A stretch of DNA of 64,000 nucleotides from Scalesia atractyloides. Its lineage: Eukaryota > Streptophyta > Magnoliopsida > Asterales > Asteraceae. The stretch is taken from the NCBI GenBank assembly GCA_947069175.1, contig CAMTDV010000007.1, positions 54,641,583 through 54,705,582 of the forward strand, given 5' to 3'. The first letter of the stretch is position 1; the number at the start of each line of letters is the position of its first letter. Made by a program: the position numbers and the translations under genes. Shown in pieces: positions 23,136 to 34,355 of this stretch. The notes beneath the pieces were generated by a model, which saw only the letters and a list, made by a program, of their open reading frames with translations, made no database searches and was not told where the DNA came from.

Positions 23136-23614
23136 TAACCAATAAAAAGAAACATTTTTTTAAAAAGAAGAGCTAAATATGTATATAAACGAAGTAGAAG
23201 GCTTAAAAGCAAAATACAAAATATTTAAAACAAAAAAAGGCCATGGCCAATGAGGAATTGGCGAGTAGCTGCCTGTCGTTATTCCCGGCCATGGCTTTTA
23301 GTAGAGTGACTAAACATGTATACTACCAAAGTTAAAGCAGATAGATTAAACACGCATTTACACAAATTTAACAAACAAAAAGAAAGTTTAAAGAAATAGA
23401 GAGGATAAAGACGTATATTAGAAAAGTGAAAGTGTTAAACATAAAATACAAAACAATTAAAAGAAAAAAGTCACGACCTTATCTGGCACTATTCCTTGCC
23501 ATACCTTTCCCGACCATACCTTTTAAATATATAATACAATAATACAGTACAATTAAAAATAAACTATTATATTATACTGCTTTTTAGTTATATTTTATGT
23601 ACCGCTAATGATAT

Positions 23615-24130
23615 AAAAGGAAAAAAACAATGTTTCAAGATCAATCAAATTTGATATTACCCACACTTGGAACATACCTTTTGGGTCAACGAAGTCGTTG
23701 GTCACGTCCACAAGACCAAGGGGCATACCTAACAATCTATTTTAATATTATGTGTTGTGGGAACTTAGATTTGACTATAGTTTCTTGTAGATTTTATAGA
23801 GTTTGTCCTCTTGTCTATTGTAATAAGACATAACGGAAGGTTTTGGCAGTTACGTGATGAAGAGATCAAATATATGCTGCTTAAATTTAATACGCAAAGG
23901 TGTGTTTGGATCCCTATTTTGTATGCTTTTTTAGTACCACAAAAGTTTCATAGAAAAAGCATTCAAGGAGCGTTTCGTACCTATCGGCGTAGATTTGAAT
24001 GTGTTTTTACATGACTATAAGGTATTGTATAAAATGTAGGGGCTGACACGATAAATGGGGACGGCAACGTGTGGGTCGATTTTTTAAACATTTTTTGTTA
24101 CATAATTTCTTATAATAAATTATTAATATG
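23615..24130. repeat. diverged duplicate of the 16135-17640 segment
   Basis: It shares the order of motifs with the earlier segment (CTTTTGGGTCAACGAAGTC, ATAACGGAAGGTTTTG, TTTGGATCC, then AATGTAGGGG with GATGG or GGACGG, and AATATGTTAC). It lacks the Pack-MULE and has a single tttttagta at the matching position. Confidence 0.65.
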
Positions 24131-24449
24131 TTACTTTTGTGATTATAAACAGGGCCGGATATAAGAGTGTTCATCGTATCGGACCTATCGGTATGGATTT
24201 GAATATGCTATTACATGATTATAAGGTATAATATACGGTATTAAATATCGGACCTATTAGTATAGATTTAAATATGCTCTTCTTATAAGATATAATATAT
24301 AGTATTAAATATCGGACCTATCAGTATAGATTTGAATATGCTCTTATAAGACTATAAGGTATAATATATGGTATTAAATATCCAACCTATCGGTATAGAT
24401 TTGGATATGCTCTTACAAGACTATAAGGTATAATATATGGTATTAAATG
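23973..24449. repeat. tandem array, unit about 65-70 bp
   Basis: Four clear units at about 24178-24449 share ACCTATCGGTATAGATTTGA and AAGGTATAATATATGGTATT. A looser fifth copy lies at 23973-24040. No gene is seen. Confidence 0.7.
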
Positions 24450-24559
24450 TAGGAGTGACACGATAGATGGGATGACAATGTGTGGGTTGATTTTTTATTT
24501 TTGCTATATAATTTAATAAAATAAATTATTAATATGTTATTAATGATTAACAGGGCCAG

Positions 24560-25510
24560 ATACAGCGGTGTTCAGGATGTGCCCTAGATTTGGCAAAAAA
24601 ATTGAAACTAACAAACCGACCCGACCTAATCCAAGCCGGTATCCAAACCGGTTTCGCCAAAGCAGGTCCCAACCCAATAAAGACTGCGTTTCTGGACCGG
24701 TTTCATGCCTTGGACTCCAAAACTGACCCGGATTAGTTTCTTGCCCAAATAGGTCCCCGAACCGACCCGATTTTTCCATCTCACTTCATTATAAATATCT
24801 AGTGGGTGTATTTGGTTTATCACAACTTAGAAAAACGTAAAAAAAAAAAAACAAAAAAAAGCTTAAGAAAAACACTCGCCTCACAAAGTTTACACATTGG
24901 GTTACTCACAATCATCGGTTTGTGGTGTTGGTGAATCCTCTTCCGAATCACAATTATTCATTTTAGCAAGCAAACCATGAATTTTGGGACGAAGGAGGTT
25001 TCGGTTTACGTTTATTTTCCAATGGGTCTCAAAAGGGTTGTTGCCAAAGTTGTGGTATATTTTTTGTAACCAAACTTAAACTCAAACTCGACTTTGAGAA
25101 ATCATATGTTCAAATATTGCAAGGCTAAAGATGCTTCAACTCAACCGAATCAAACTACAATGGATCTCGAAGGGAATAAACACTTATTATTTATTATATA
25201 AAATGCATTATTAGTATTAAAATGCATAATCATTTTTATTGTATATTTTATTATATTGATTTCTCTGTTTATTTTACATTAAAATCCAAACTTTAAAAAT
25301 CCTAAATTTTAATAAATGAGACTTTTATGTATTTTTTTTATCACGCCTACAAAACATGCGGAAAAACACGAACTGAAATCGATTAAAAAACCGATGCTCG
25401 AACCAGCCAAACCGGATTGAAATCCACACAAACTGATTTGGCCCAAAATCAGTTTACAAACTGACAAAAATCAATTTTTGCACAAGGCATATCTTCAAGG
25501 GGGCTTAAAT
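24560..25510. mobile_element. decayed hAT-like element with BED-finger remnant
   Basis: The left part is rich in ACCGGTTT and AACCGACCCG motifs, and the right part in further CCGG motifs. Between about 24985 and 25130, on the plus strand, pieces of a BED zinc finger can be read across a frameshift: EFWDEGG, CCQSCGIFF, then NSTLRNHMFKYC. The layout resembles the intact element at 28138-29323. Clean ends were not found. Confidence 0.4.
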
Positions 25511-26690
25511 TTATCTAAATATTAATAAAAGATTCTATAAAATGTTACATGGCAGTTTCTTCTACACCCCAAACCATCCAATTATTTATTTTAATTTAGT
25601 TTAAAGATTAAAGATAATACCGAATTCAACCCAACTTTCTTCAATACTAGATATTATATTCTAATTTTTAAATTCTTTAAATTTCGTTATACTTTTAAGC
25701 TTATGAATATAAGATATATTTTAACACGTATATCATTTAAACAAATGATAAATAGTTATCAAAAAGCATGTAATAAATTTTAGAGTATTAGCATTCATAT
25801 TTTTTCTTTCATCTTCATTTTTATAAAAATTATTACATTTTCTTTCTCTTTTCTAATTAAATAATAAATTTTATACCTTTATTATTACATTTTCTCTCTC
25901 TTATACTCACAACCACCTTAAAAAATATTGAAATAATAAATATACAGATGAACAGTAACATTTTCTTTCTCCTCCACTTACAACCACTTTTTATAATATT
26001 CAGAACTCACTCACATAAAAATACAGAATGAGACGTGAATGCGCTTACATCTCTTCCATCAAATCTACCCTATAGATACATTAAATATTAGTTTTTTATA
26101 CCTTTGTCATTATCTTTTCGATCTTTCCAATTCACATCCATTTCAAAATATATTAAAAAATTATAGAGGGTGAGCAGTGTCCCTCCAAATATACAGATAA
26201 ACAGTAACATTTTCTCTCTCATTTATTTACAATCACTTTATAAAATATAAAGCCCACCCTCACAAAATTTGATGGAAGGGATGTGAATATAAAAAAAAGT
26301 AATATTTTAATAAGTTATTGATATTGGTTTTCAAAATTAATATATTTACTAATAAAAGATTTTACTAAATGTTATGTGAAATTTTAATGTAAGTTTTTTT
26401 GTTATTAACTATTATTATTAATATAATATAAAAACATAAAGGATATTGATCTAATAATTAATATTATTAGTTAATTAATATATAATACAAGGATACTGAT
26501 CAAATTCATACAGGTCTAATCTACTTCTAATATCATTTTATTAATATGTATAAAATAAATATAAAGTATTGTTGAATATAGTTATAGAAGGTTGGAGGAT
26601 CAACGAATATACACCACTAAATTTAAATTAATTTTATATAATTCTAGATTCTATTTAACTTATGATTGTAATTTAATTTACGATTAATTA
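25511..26690. other. AT-rich gap with repeated motifs
   Basis: No gene is seen. AACAGTAACATTTTCT and nearby CACTTACAACCAC-type motifs recur at about 25950 and 26200, and a looser copy lies at 25890. Confidence 0.5.
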
Positions 26691-27265
26691 TAGGGTCGTC
26701 CAAAAAGCTCGCGGCTCGGAGCTCGCTCGGAAAAAACTCGCTTGATATGGCTCGGTTTGAAAGTGAGCCGAGCCGGCTCGGCTCGGTTAGAAAGTGAGTC
26801 TAGCCGTATTGGCTCGGGCTTGGCTTAGCTCGGATTATTTTACTTTTAATATATTTTATTTTTATATACATTATAATATATCACGAAAACTTATTATTAT
26901 TTACACGTGATTAGGAGTGTAATTTGATATCTATGCCACATTTAAAGGTTGATTACCATGCTAATGAACTTATATTGTATTTCGTTGAAATTAAGAACAT
27001 GTTTTGTGTTGCTAAACTTATTTTGGATTGTAATGCATTAGGTTGAGATTATTTTGGATATGTTCTTTTAAATTATTGAATAATATTTTAGATTACTGAA
27101 TTTTGAGAGCCATGTATTAATTTTTCTTTTTAAAATCGAACCAGACCAAGCAGAGCCGAACTTTGATTTTCAGCTTGATTTCAAATCCGAGCCAGCTAGG
27201 TTTATAATCGAGCCGAGCCCGAGTTTTACCTTAGCTCGGCTTGGTTCGGCTCGTGAACAGCCCTA
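26691..27265. mobile_element. non-autonomous hAT-like element
   Basis: It starts TAGGGTCGTCC and ends AACAGCCCTA. Flanks attaatta and atcaatca agree at six of eight positions. Both sub-ends are packed with GGCTCGGCTCGG-type motifs in opposite orientation. No coding sequence is present. Confidence 0.65.
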
Positions 27266-27273
27266 ATCAATCA

Positions 27274-28129
27274 TATACATAAGTTAATTCTCATTATTAT
27301 AGAAGGTATTTACATAGCTTATTGAATTTACATTTGACCGGTGGGATAAATTAATGGGATGAGTTTAGTTTTTTAGTTATTAACAATGACAAATATATAA
27401 TTTAAAGTTATAAATAGTGGAATCCCTCGTACAATATGGTAGGAATTCAGCTTCTATCGGTAGCAGTTTGATTCGTTACGGTACCGTCATTCAATATAGC
27501 AACCTAAAGAAAAAACAAATGGAACCTTAAACCTTAAACCTTAGTATAAAAATCTTGCGGTCACTTAAAAAAATAAATTTTACTATTCCTTATACAAAAA
27601 CAAAAACATGACATCAAGGTGAAATTCATTCATGAAATGAGTGCTCTAGCTAATGTTAAGTTAGACGTACTAGCAATTTTATCATGTGTAGCTTTCCATT
27701 TCAAATTATTCATAATTCAAGTTGTCTAAATTGTAAGTTTTAACTTATGTATATCTTGATAAATGGCAATAATTATCTATGATATATCAGTATATTAAAT
27801 TGTTTTAGTTTATTTTATTTTTCTTTAAATTACAAAGAAACTGACAATTTTCTAATTATGGGTGTTCTTAAGCAATTTTTTTTATGGTATTTGTAATCTT
27901 TTGCTTATGTGAGATAGTTTCTTTTATTTAATCCATGTAATATACCGGTCTATAACCTAGTTTTTTTAATAGGTATTACTTGAACAAGAGAGATGAGTAG
28001 TTGAAGGCAACCGAAAAGAGTAGAGATATTACAAAAGAGATTTCGGCCATCGGTTGGGCGGTGGCTCCGTCATCAAGTAGATTGTAGAGTGAAAGTGTTT
28101 AGTTGGGTTTTGGAAAAGATGAATAAAGA
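27274..28129. other. AT-rich gap
   Basis: Nothing recognisable was found. Confidence 0.5.
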
Positions 28130-28577
28130 GTTTGGGCTAGAGATGGGCATAATAACCAGTTCCAAACCCGACCCGGTGGAACCTATCTGGGACCGGTTCC
28201 GGTTCCTACCCGACATATAGTAGAACCGGTTCAGGGTTCAAAATACCGGATGGTTCCTACCCGGTTCCACATTTTTGGAAAAAAATAAGTTCCGGAACCG
28301 GTTCTAACCCGTACCCGGGTTGTACCCGTAACCGGTTCTTATCATACCCGGTTCCTACGGTAACCTTCCAGACCCGGCGTCAAAATATTTTTAATGTGAG
28401 TTTTTTTTATAAGTCTTTGCTAGAACAAGGTATAATACATAAACATACAACTATTTATTACGAGAAACAAGTACCCGGTTACACAAACAACCTAAACAAG
28501 AAACGTTAAACAAAACACATAAAACAATAAACATACTAATCATAAAACACAAATGGGTTTACAATACATTAAACAAA

Positions 28578-28823
28578 CTAAACTTTCGATGACCCGGTCC
28601 CGGATGCTTCACCCTTTTCATTGTTTTTCGCCTTTTTCACCGGATAATGGCGGTCGGTGTGTTTCTTGAGCGTCGAGTTGGCTGACGCCTTCATGAACTT
28701 CCCGCACCCCTTGCATCTAGCCATTTCATGGCTATCCGACATCAAGCACAAGTCAAAGTGCTTCCAAATAGCGGGGTTTCTTTTGGTTTCCAAAACATCC
28801 ACGACCTCATCGTTGCAAGCCAT
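28578..28823 (-). CDS. small BED-type zinc-finger protein of a hAT element
   Basis: An 81-residue ORF starts at the ATG at 28823-28821. It begins MACNDEVVDVLETKRNPAIW, and the BED finger covers roughly residues 15-62, with the leading Trp/Phe pair (IWKHFDLC), CKGCGKFMKA and the closing LKKHTDRHYP His pair. The tail is basic and then Gly/Ser-rich. In hAT transposases this domain is the N-terminal DNA-binding part; here no catalytic domain follows. The minus strand has TATATAAA at about 28901-28894, some 70 nt before the ATG, so a short independent transcript is plausible. The dense GAACCGG motifs in the element ends are candidate binding sites. A role as repressor or competitor of a full transposase is inference. 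Confidence 0.75.
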   Translation of the reverse strand: MACNDEVVDVLETKRNPAIWKHFDLCLMSDSHEMARCKGCGKFMKASANSTLKKHTDRHYPVKKAKNNEKGEASGTGSSKV

Positions 28824-28892
28824 CGTTATCTCTTTGATAGTATTAGATTTGAAGTGTAAAGTGTTAAGTTTAGAAATGGTAAGTAGGAAGGG

Positions 28893-28902
28893 GTTTATAT
28901 AC
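28893..28902 (-). promoter_or_regulatory. candidate TATA box of the BED-finger ORF
   Basis: GTATATAAACC on the minus strand lies about 70 nt upstream of the ATG. It is a good match to the plant TATA consensus. Confidence 0.45.
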
Positions 28903-29331
28903 AAAAACCGATTTTTTAATCAGGAACCGGTTTCCAATGGTAACATTTATCAGGAACTGGTTCTGAACAGTAAATGGCAGGTTTGACTGTCAGGAAGCGG
29001 TTCCCAATAGTAAAATGGCAGGTTTGACTGAACAGTAAATGGCTGTCAGGAACCGGTTCTGAACAGTAAATGGCAGGTTTGACTGCAAGGAACCGGTTCC
29101 GACACTATCAGAAACCGGTTCCGCACCATACCCGGTTCACACTATACCCGGTTCCATAATACCCGTACCCGGTTCTACACGGTTCCATATTCTTGGGTGT
29201 GAACCCGGGTAGGAACTAGACCCGGTTCCACACCATACCCGGTTCCAATGACATCCAAGCAGAACCGGGTCTGGGTTAGAACCGGTTCCGGGTAATAATA
29301 AAACCCGATTATGCCCATCTCTAGTTTGGGC

Positions 29332-30059
29332 TATTATATAAATTAATCACAACTCTTTTAAAAGCCCACCTAAATAGAATCACTTGATTTCATTGTTATT
29401 TGATTTTCTCATCTAAAAGCCCACCTTAATAAAATCACTTGATTTTATTGTTGTATTATTTGATTTTCTCATCTGACTTCTCCTAATAAGTCACCAGCAC
29501 ATACATTATACAACAACTATTATTGTAAACCTGTGCTTTGTTTTGATTTACTTTGTGTTATTATTACTATTAGAACTATTTTTTAGTGGCATATTGATTT
29601 GTTATTTAATTTGCTTATTAATGGATTCAATTTAAATTTATTAATTTATTTAATTATTTTTCATACCAATGTGTAAAAAGTTAAATAGCCATGAAATTAA
29701 AATAAAAGTTGCTGAGATGAAAGTTAAACTATATGAGTTAGTGATTTGTACTCACTTAAACTAAATAATAATTATCCGATTAATATTTGAGAGCGAGTAA
29801 GGAGACAACAAGGGTGATAAGGGCACACGCGAGAAGGCCGTGGTGAGTGAAGTCCCCATGCGTACACACTGTTGGCGGCCCTCCCTTTAATTCGGTGAGT
29901 ATTCATTGCGTCCCTTTTTTGAGCGTTGAAACATTTGCAACGGCTATAATGCCGTTAAAACTAAAAGAATTTTTTTTGTTTTCTTATTTATTAAACCCTA
30001 CATATTTCATTTTTCTCACACAACTCAAAAACATTCTCACTACAAACCTACACAGCGTG
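29332..30059. other. gap with short tandem duplication
   Basis: A unit of about 65 bp with AAAAGCCCACC and CACTTGATTT is repeated twice at 29357-29480. No gene is seen. Confidence 0.5.
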
Positions 30060-30835
30060 GATAAACAAAATAAAGGTGAAGCCAAGAAAAAAGGTTCGGC
30101 TAGCCGAGGATCGGGTTCAAACCCGAGGGGACGCGTCTCGCAAACAAGGCAAGGCGGTTCTAGCGGTCCGAGTGCACCGTTTCAAACCCCACACCGATAT
30201 TTAACACACTCTCAACCTCAATTTTTTTTCCTCCAAGCTTCACAACCATCTTTTAACAACACCCAACCCCAACCTAATTTTTCACCACAATTATTTTCAC
30301 ACCCACACGGTCCAGCAATAGTCGCACCCGACATGTACGAGTATTCCATGGAAGCACAAAACTCATTCGACCAGTTTGCATTTAAGAGCACACCATCCAA
30401 TCACCAAGAGAGAATGTCGAGCGCTTGCTTCCGATCTACAATGACAATGAAGACCAAGATGTAGATGTTGTCCCCGAAACACAACATTTGGATGAAGATA
30501 TTGGCGAAGACGAAGAAGAATATGAGGTGCAAAATGAAGACAAAGATGTTGGTAAAGCAAGTGAACCGAAAGACAAGGGAGGAAAGATGGAGCGTCAATT
30601 TTGGAGGAAAAAAAATAAGAAGAGGCCTTAGCCAATGAATGGGTTCATTGTTTTTTAAATAAGCAAAAAGGCAATTAACAAAAAAATCGGACGGTTTAGA
30701 GAAAAAATCTCGAGCATTACAACGTGAAGGTTGACGGAAGTACCCGAACTGTTCATCAAGTACGTTCAAAATGGCTCCCTATGTTGACGAAGTTGAACTA
30801 CTTCAACAGCCTTTGGCATCAAGCGCTATAATTTT
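30060..30835 (+). pseudogene. PIF/Harbinger-type Myb/SANT-like accessory protein, decayed
   Basis: The N-terminal part is basic and Ser/Gly-rich, then Pro/Gln-rich (about 30170-30330). An acidic stretch follows (DEDIGEDEEEYE, about 30492-30527), then ERQFWRKKNKK at about 30590, the first helix of a Myb/trihelix-like domain. Past 30630 only pieces remain across stops and frameshifts (KSDG-like, RTVHQVRS-like and YFNSLWH-like matches up to about 30835). In Harbinger elements such proteins partner the transposase. At least two frameshifts and several stops are present. Family assignment rests on the domain order, not on a search. Confidence 0.55.
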
Positions 30836-30949
30836 TAATTTTTAACTTTATAAAATATTTTCTATAACATTATTTTTATTTTTATTTTTTAGTTTATAAA
30901 TGTTATAATATGTAGGATCATTACCTTGAATAAGCCTACATTAACATGT

Positions 30950-31468
30950 ATAGCGCTATAGATGTAGTACACCGCCCGTTGAGGGTCATTGTTAAGTAAT
31001 CATTCTTTACGGGTTTTTTCATTGTGATGATCAAATTACGCTAGTGGACACTTTGGTTTGATTTATAGTTCATGCAAGCTAGTATGATTCATATAACTTA
31101 GCATACAATTGCTATGTGGATTTGAGACAATTTTTTATACCTATGCTATGTAAAATAAACATGTATGCTCACCGACCTTTTATGCTAACAGATACTTTAT
31201 ATACAAGATTGCAGGAAACTGATGATGATATGACAAGAAAAACACTTAGGATCGACTAGAAACTCATCCAAAATTTTCATTTATGTTTTCTCATTATGAT
31301 GTTATGTTATTTCCCAATATGTTGTACTTTCCTTTTAAGACGATGTAAATTTTAGTGATGATATGAAATTGAGTTATTAAATTATTGTCACAATTATAGT
31401 GTTACTTTGTCTTTGAACAATCTTGTTCGTCTCACTTTGATGTTTCCGTCATCGGTTGGGGTGTGACA
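30950..31468 (+). repeat. LTR fragment, right end
   Basis: The sequence ends TCGGTTGGGGTGTGACA, like the chromovirus LTRs, and upstream it keeps the same layout (GCTCACCGACC, then ACACTTAGGATCGACTAGAA). No PBS follows, so it is a solo or truncated LTR of a related family. The left limit is uncertain. Confidence 0.45.
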
Positions 31469-32699
31469 CCCAAACACATTTTTGTCCATCTATATGTACT
31501 TCAAACTCAAGATAATCCCATCGACATATTGTTTTGCAACTTTCCGGCCATTGTTTGAATACTCTCGTTACCTCTGCGAGGAAGACGTTAAGGGTTTTTG
31601 TCTATGCGCTCTTAAGGTTTGAACTCTAAACAACTTATGCATACGGATTTGGATCTTCTCTACCTCGTAGTAGGAGATTTAAATTTGTTATTTTGTGACT
31701 GAAATTGTTGTCGTTGTATTGTTATTATTATATTGTATAATATTGCTAATTAATATCTGAATGTGAAATCCGAATTTGAATTTGATTGTGAAAATCTGAA
31801 TGTGCTATTCTGAAACTGATATTATTTAGATATATCTTTATACTAAATATTATATGTTTTGTGTATATTATAGTTGTTGTGTTGCATTATTTTACTCAAA
31901 CATGCATATGTTTTTTTATGTATGTTAGATTACAGAAATTTAGGAAGACTTAGAATCAAGCTTAAGGGATTCAAGATTAAAGATTTTAGATAGAATTAAT
32001 AACTGTTTTTATTTTAATTATTGTAAGAGAATGTAAATATTTTTATTATTAATGAAAATATGTTTATGATTAATAAGTATAAATGACACTTTTTTGTTAT
32101 GATTATTGTAAGAAAAGCGTAAATGTTTTTTATTATTGATAGAAATTATGTTTATGATTAGACTATTATATAAGTGATACGTTAACCTTAGCATAAACGA
32201 GGTGTTACAAGAGGTGGATCCAAGGAGCTTTTGAGTTCTTGGAACCCATGTGTTAGGTAAGAATTAGTGAAATTCTACCAAAACGATCCTTTAAAAATGT
32301 ATGGATGTGTCATTGTTTGTTATTATAAACTATAAATTAGCAACAAAATGTTGTTCTATAGAGTTTTACCCCATGCATGAGGAGTTTTTCAAAAAAAAAC
32401 TGATTTTTCAATTCTAACCCATTGCTTTTTATCTTAGTCCTAACACTTTTTATTTTCATCTTTGGCCCCTCATAATTTTCATCTTTCACAAGTCATTCGT
32501 TTTACATTTTGTACTAAATTTTGTAAGACACGCCGCAACGTGCGTGTGGCGTTCACCATTTTTTGGTATTTCCCATTTGACAGGCCCTTCGCAACGCGTT
32601 TATTTTACCCCATTCAACTTAGTTATTCTTTTCTACGTTTTACGTTTCGGTTTAATTCTTCGCATTAACGCACTGCAACGAGCGTGCGTGGCTTAATGA
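31469..32699. other. gap without recognised gene
   Basis: This is AT-rich sequence. GC-rich motifs CGCCGCAACGTGCG (about 32530) and CGCACTGCAACGAGCG (about 32668) resemble Helitron-type end hairpins, but CTRR ends are not clear. Confidence 0.4.
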
Positions 32700-33440
32700 T
32701 TTTACGTCTGTTATTGTTTCCTTTTTTTAATTATTTTACTTTTACGAACTTTTCGAATGTTGGGATCGCAGACAGTGATGTGGCATTGATGCTACTTGGC
32801 ACAGTTTTATGAACGATTTTAACCTATTACGTTTTTTACTAATAATTTATTTCGAGTTTAATCCTATACTTCATTTTCTTAAAGAAAACTATTTTTTACA
32901 TGTATATTTTTATTTACGTGTGAGTATAAATACGATTTGCTCTACGTTTTGACGTAATTTAAAAAAAAAACATTTTTTACATGTGTGGTATAAATATGAT
33001 TTGCTCTACATTTTGATATAATTTCTTTTTCTAGAAATGAGTCAGATCAAACATAATACAATTTATTACAAAACATTTTTTACGTGTATATTTTTATATA
33101 CTATAAATTTAAGTTGATCTACGTATTGATTTGAGAGTATAGTCATGACAAATATAATTTGAGTTGATCTACATATCGATTTTTTATGTACTATATCTTT
33201 ATGTATGTTTCGTAAATTCTGAATTTTGTTTCGAACCGTATAAAGTCAAATTGTAGTTTCTTTTATGAGTTGGATTACGTATTAATTTGATTTACAATAT
33301 GTTTTGATCAAACCGCTATATTAATTTGATTTAGATTATGTTTTGATCAAACCGCACATTTTCATACGCTTAACGCATCATCACATGAATGTTTGCGATG
33401 TTCTCGCGCCGCAATGCGCGCGAATCTTATTGCTATCTAG
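32700..33440 (+). mobile_element. Helitron-like fragment, same family as 20450-21532
   Basis: It has the hairpin GCGCCGCAATGCGC (33407-33420), followed by a CTAG at 33437-33440. The last 80 bp match the end of the other copy, including GTTTGCGATGT. Inside are repeated GTATAAATACGATTTGCTCT-type units. The base after CTAG is A rather than T, so the exact end is doubtful. Confidence 0.4.
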
Positions 33441-33706
33441 ACATAAAATTTATTAAAACTAGTGCAACGTTGGTTATCAACCGATGTTCACCCCATTAAA
33501 AAATTATAAATTGACAAAACTTCCCCTTTGGAAATAAATTAGTGAAAGGTGATAGGTGATACGGTTTTACTTATAATCAAATATAAGACTAAAAAAACCC
33601 TTGTTATTTATCTTATAACCTATTATTTTTACATACATGACATAAACAGGGTTCATGCACTAGATCAAGGTTGGTTATCTATGATCAAACACGCAGTGGG
33701 AGCGAT

Positions 33707-34013
33707 TCAAGAGGAACAAGTGACACAAGTACAACCATCAGCACACTTGCAGAAGGCCTTCCCAGTGCCCTCCGACGGTGTAGCTTGGGAGCAGCTGCAA
33801 GGATTGCATCCACAATGACCGCCACACGAGCACTTCTTGTGCTCCATGCCTCCACTCTTGCACCTGCAACCACACACATATACGCTTCAAACACACAAAA
33901 AGAGCCAGAGAGAGAGAGAGAGAGTTAGACCTGCAGGAAACACCACCGGGGCACGGTGAAGGACAACCGCACTTCTCGTCGCATATAACACCGCTACCTC
34001 TCATGTCCGCCAT
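33707..34013 (-). CDS. MT4: type 4 (Ec) metallothionein, two exons
   Basis: Exon 1 runs 34013-33931 and exon 2 runs 33863-33707; the 67-bp intron (33930-33864) has GT and AG ends. The joined frame is 240 nt and gives 79 residues. The start reads MADMRGSGVICDEKCGCPSP. Cysteines lie at 11, 15, 17, 21, 27, 29, 39, 41, 45, 47, 50, 52, 66, 68, 72, 74 and 77, which gives three Cys-rich blocks and 17 in total, with His 36 and 44 in the middle block (HKKCSCGGHCGCNPCSC). This is the known pattern of plant Ec proteins, zinc-binding cytosolic proteins that store zinc in seeds and pollen. No break is present. It is the only gene in the window that looks intact and host-derived. An older, transposed or second copy elsewhere cannot be excluded. 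Confidence 0.9.
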
Positions 34014-34057
34014 CCTTGTTTCTTCTTCTTCTACTTTTTTTTTTTTTAACTTTTGTG

Positions 34058-34080
34058 ATACATATAAATAAATAATAGAT
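34058..34080 (-). promoter_or_regulatory. possible TATA region of the metallothionein gene
   Basis: The minus strand reads TATTATTTATTTATATG about 50-65 nt before the ATG. A CT/GAA-rich stretch lies between it and the ATG, as in many plant 5' UTRs. The match to the TATA consensus is only moderate. Confidence 0.35.
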
Positions 34081-34355
34081 TGGAAGAGAGAGCAACCTGG
34101 TGGGTTGTGGTGATGGAGAGTTTGACATGTGGAAATGTCGTGGCGTTAGAGTAGACAACACACCGCTTATTTTGACTTTTCGCTTGTAGCATTTGGTATT
34201 CATTGCGTTTTGTATTACTAAATTATTTGATTTGATTACTAAATTTTAATTTTAATATAGATTTTGTTTTTTAAGAGTTATAGTAAAAAAGTTATAACCT
34301 AAACTAGCAAAACTATAAAGATTTTATTAAACTAGCATAAACTAGTTATTAAGAG

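Larger units (their letters stand above)
28138..29323. mobile_element. hAT element carrying only a BED zinc-finger ORF
   Basis: The 16-bp ends TAGAGATGGGCATAAT are perfect inverted repeats, and the 8-bp duplication gtttgggc (28130-28137, 29324-29331) is perfect. Both ends hold dense GAACCGGTTC-type motifs, at least seven on the left and twelve on the right by eye. The only ORF is a short BED-finger protein on the minus strand. The clean ends point to a fairly recent insertion. Confidence 0.92.

Noticed and set aside
23220..23300. GGCCATGGCC repeats as a regulatory site
   Set aside because: Only two copies about 70 bp apart in ordinary AT-rich sequence, with no other support.
30363..30769. 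Minus-strand ORFs of 90-122 codons
   Set aside because: They lie opposite the Harbinger accessory pseudogene, whose acidic and Pro-rich coding accounts for the open frame.
33738..34013. Single-exon 91-residue reading of the metallothionein start
   Set aside because: It reads through the intron; the spliced form restores all 17 cysteines and a stop at 33707.
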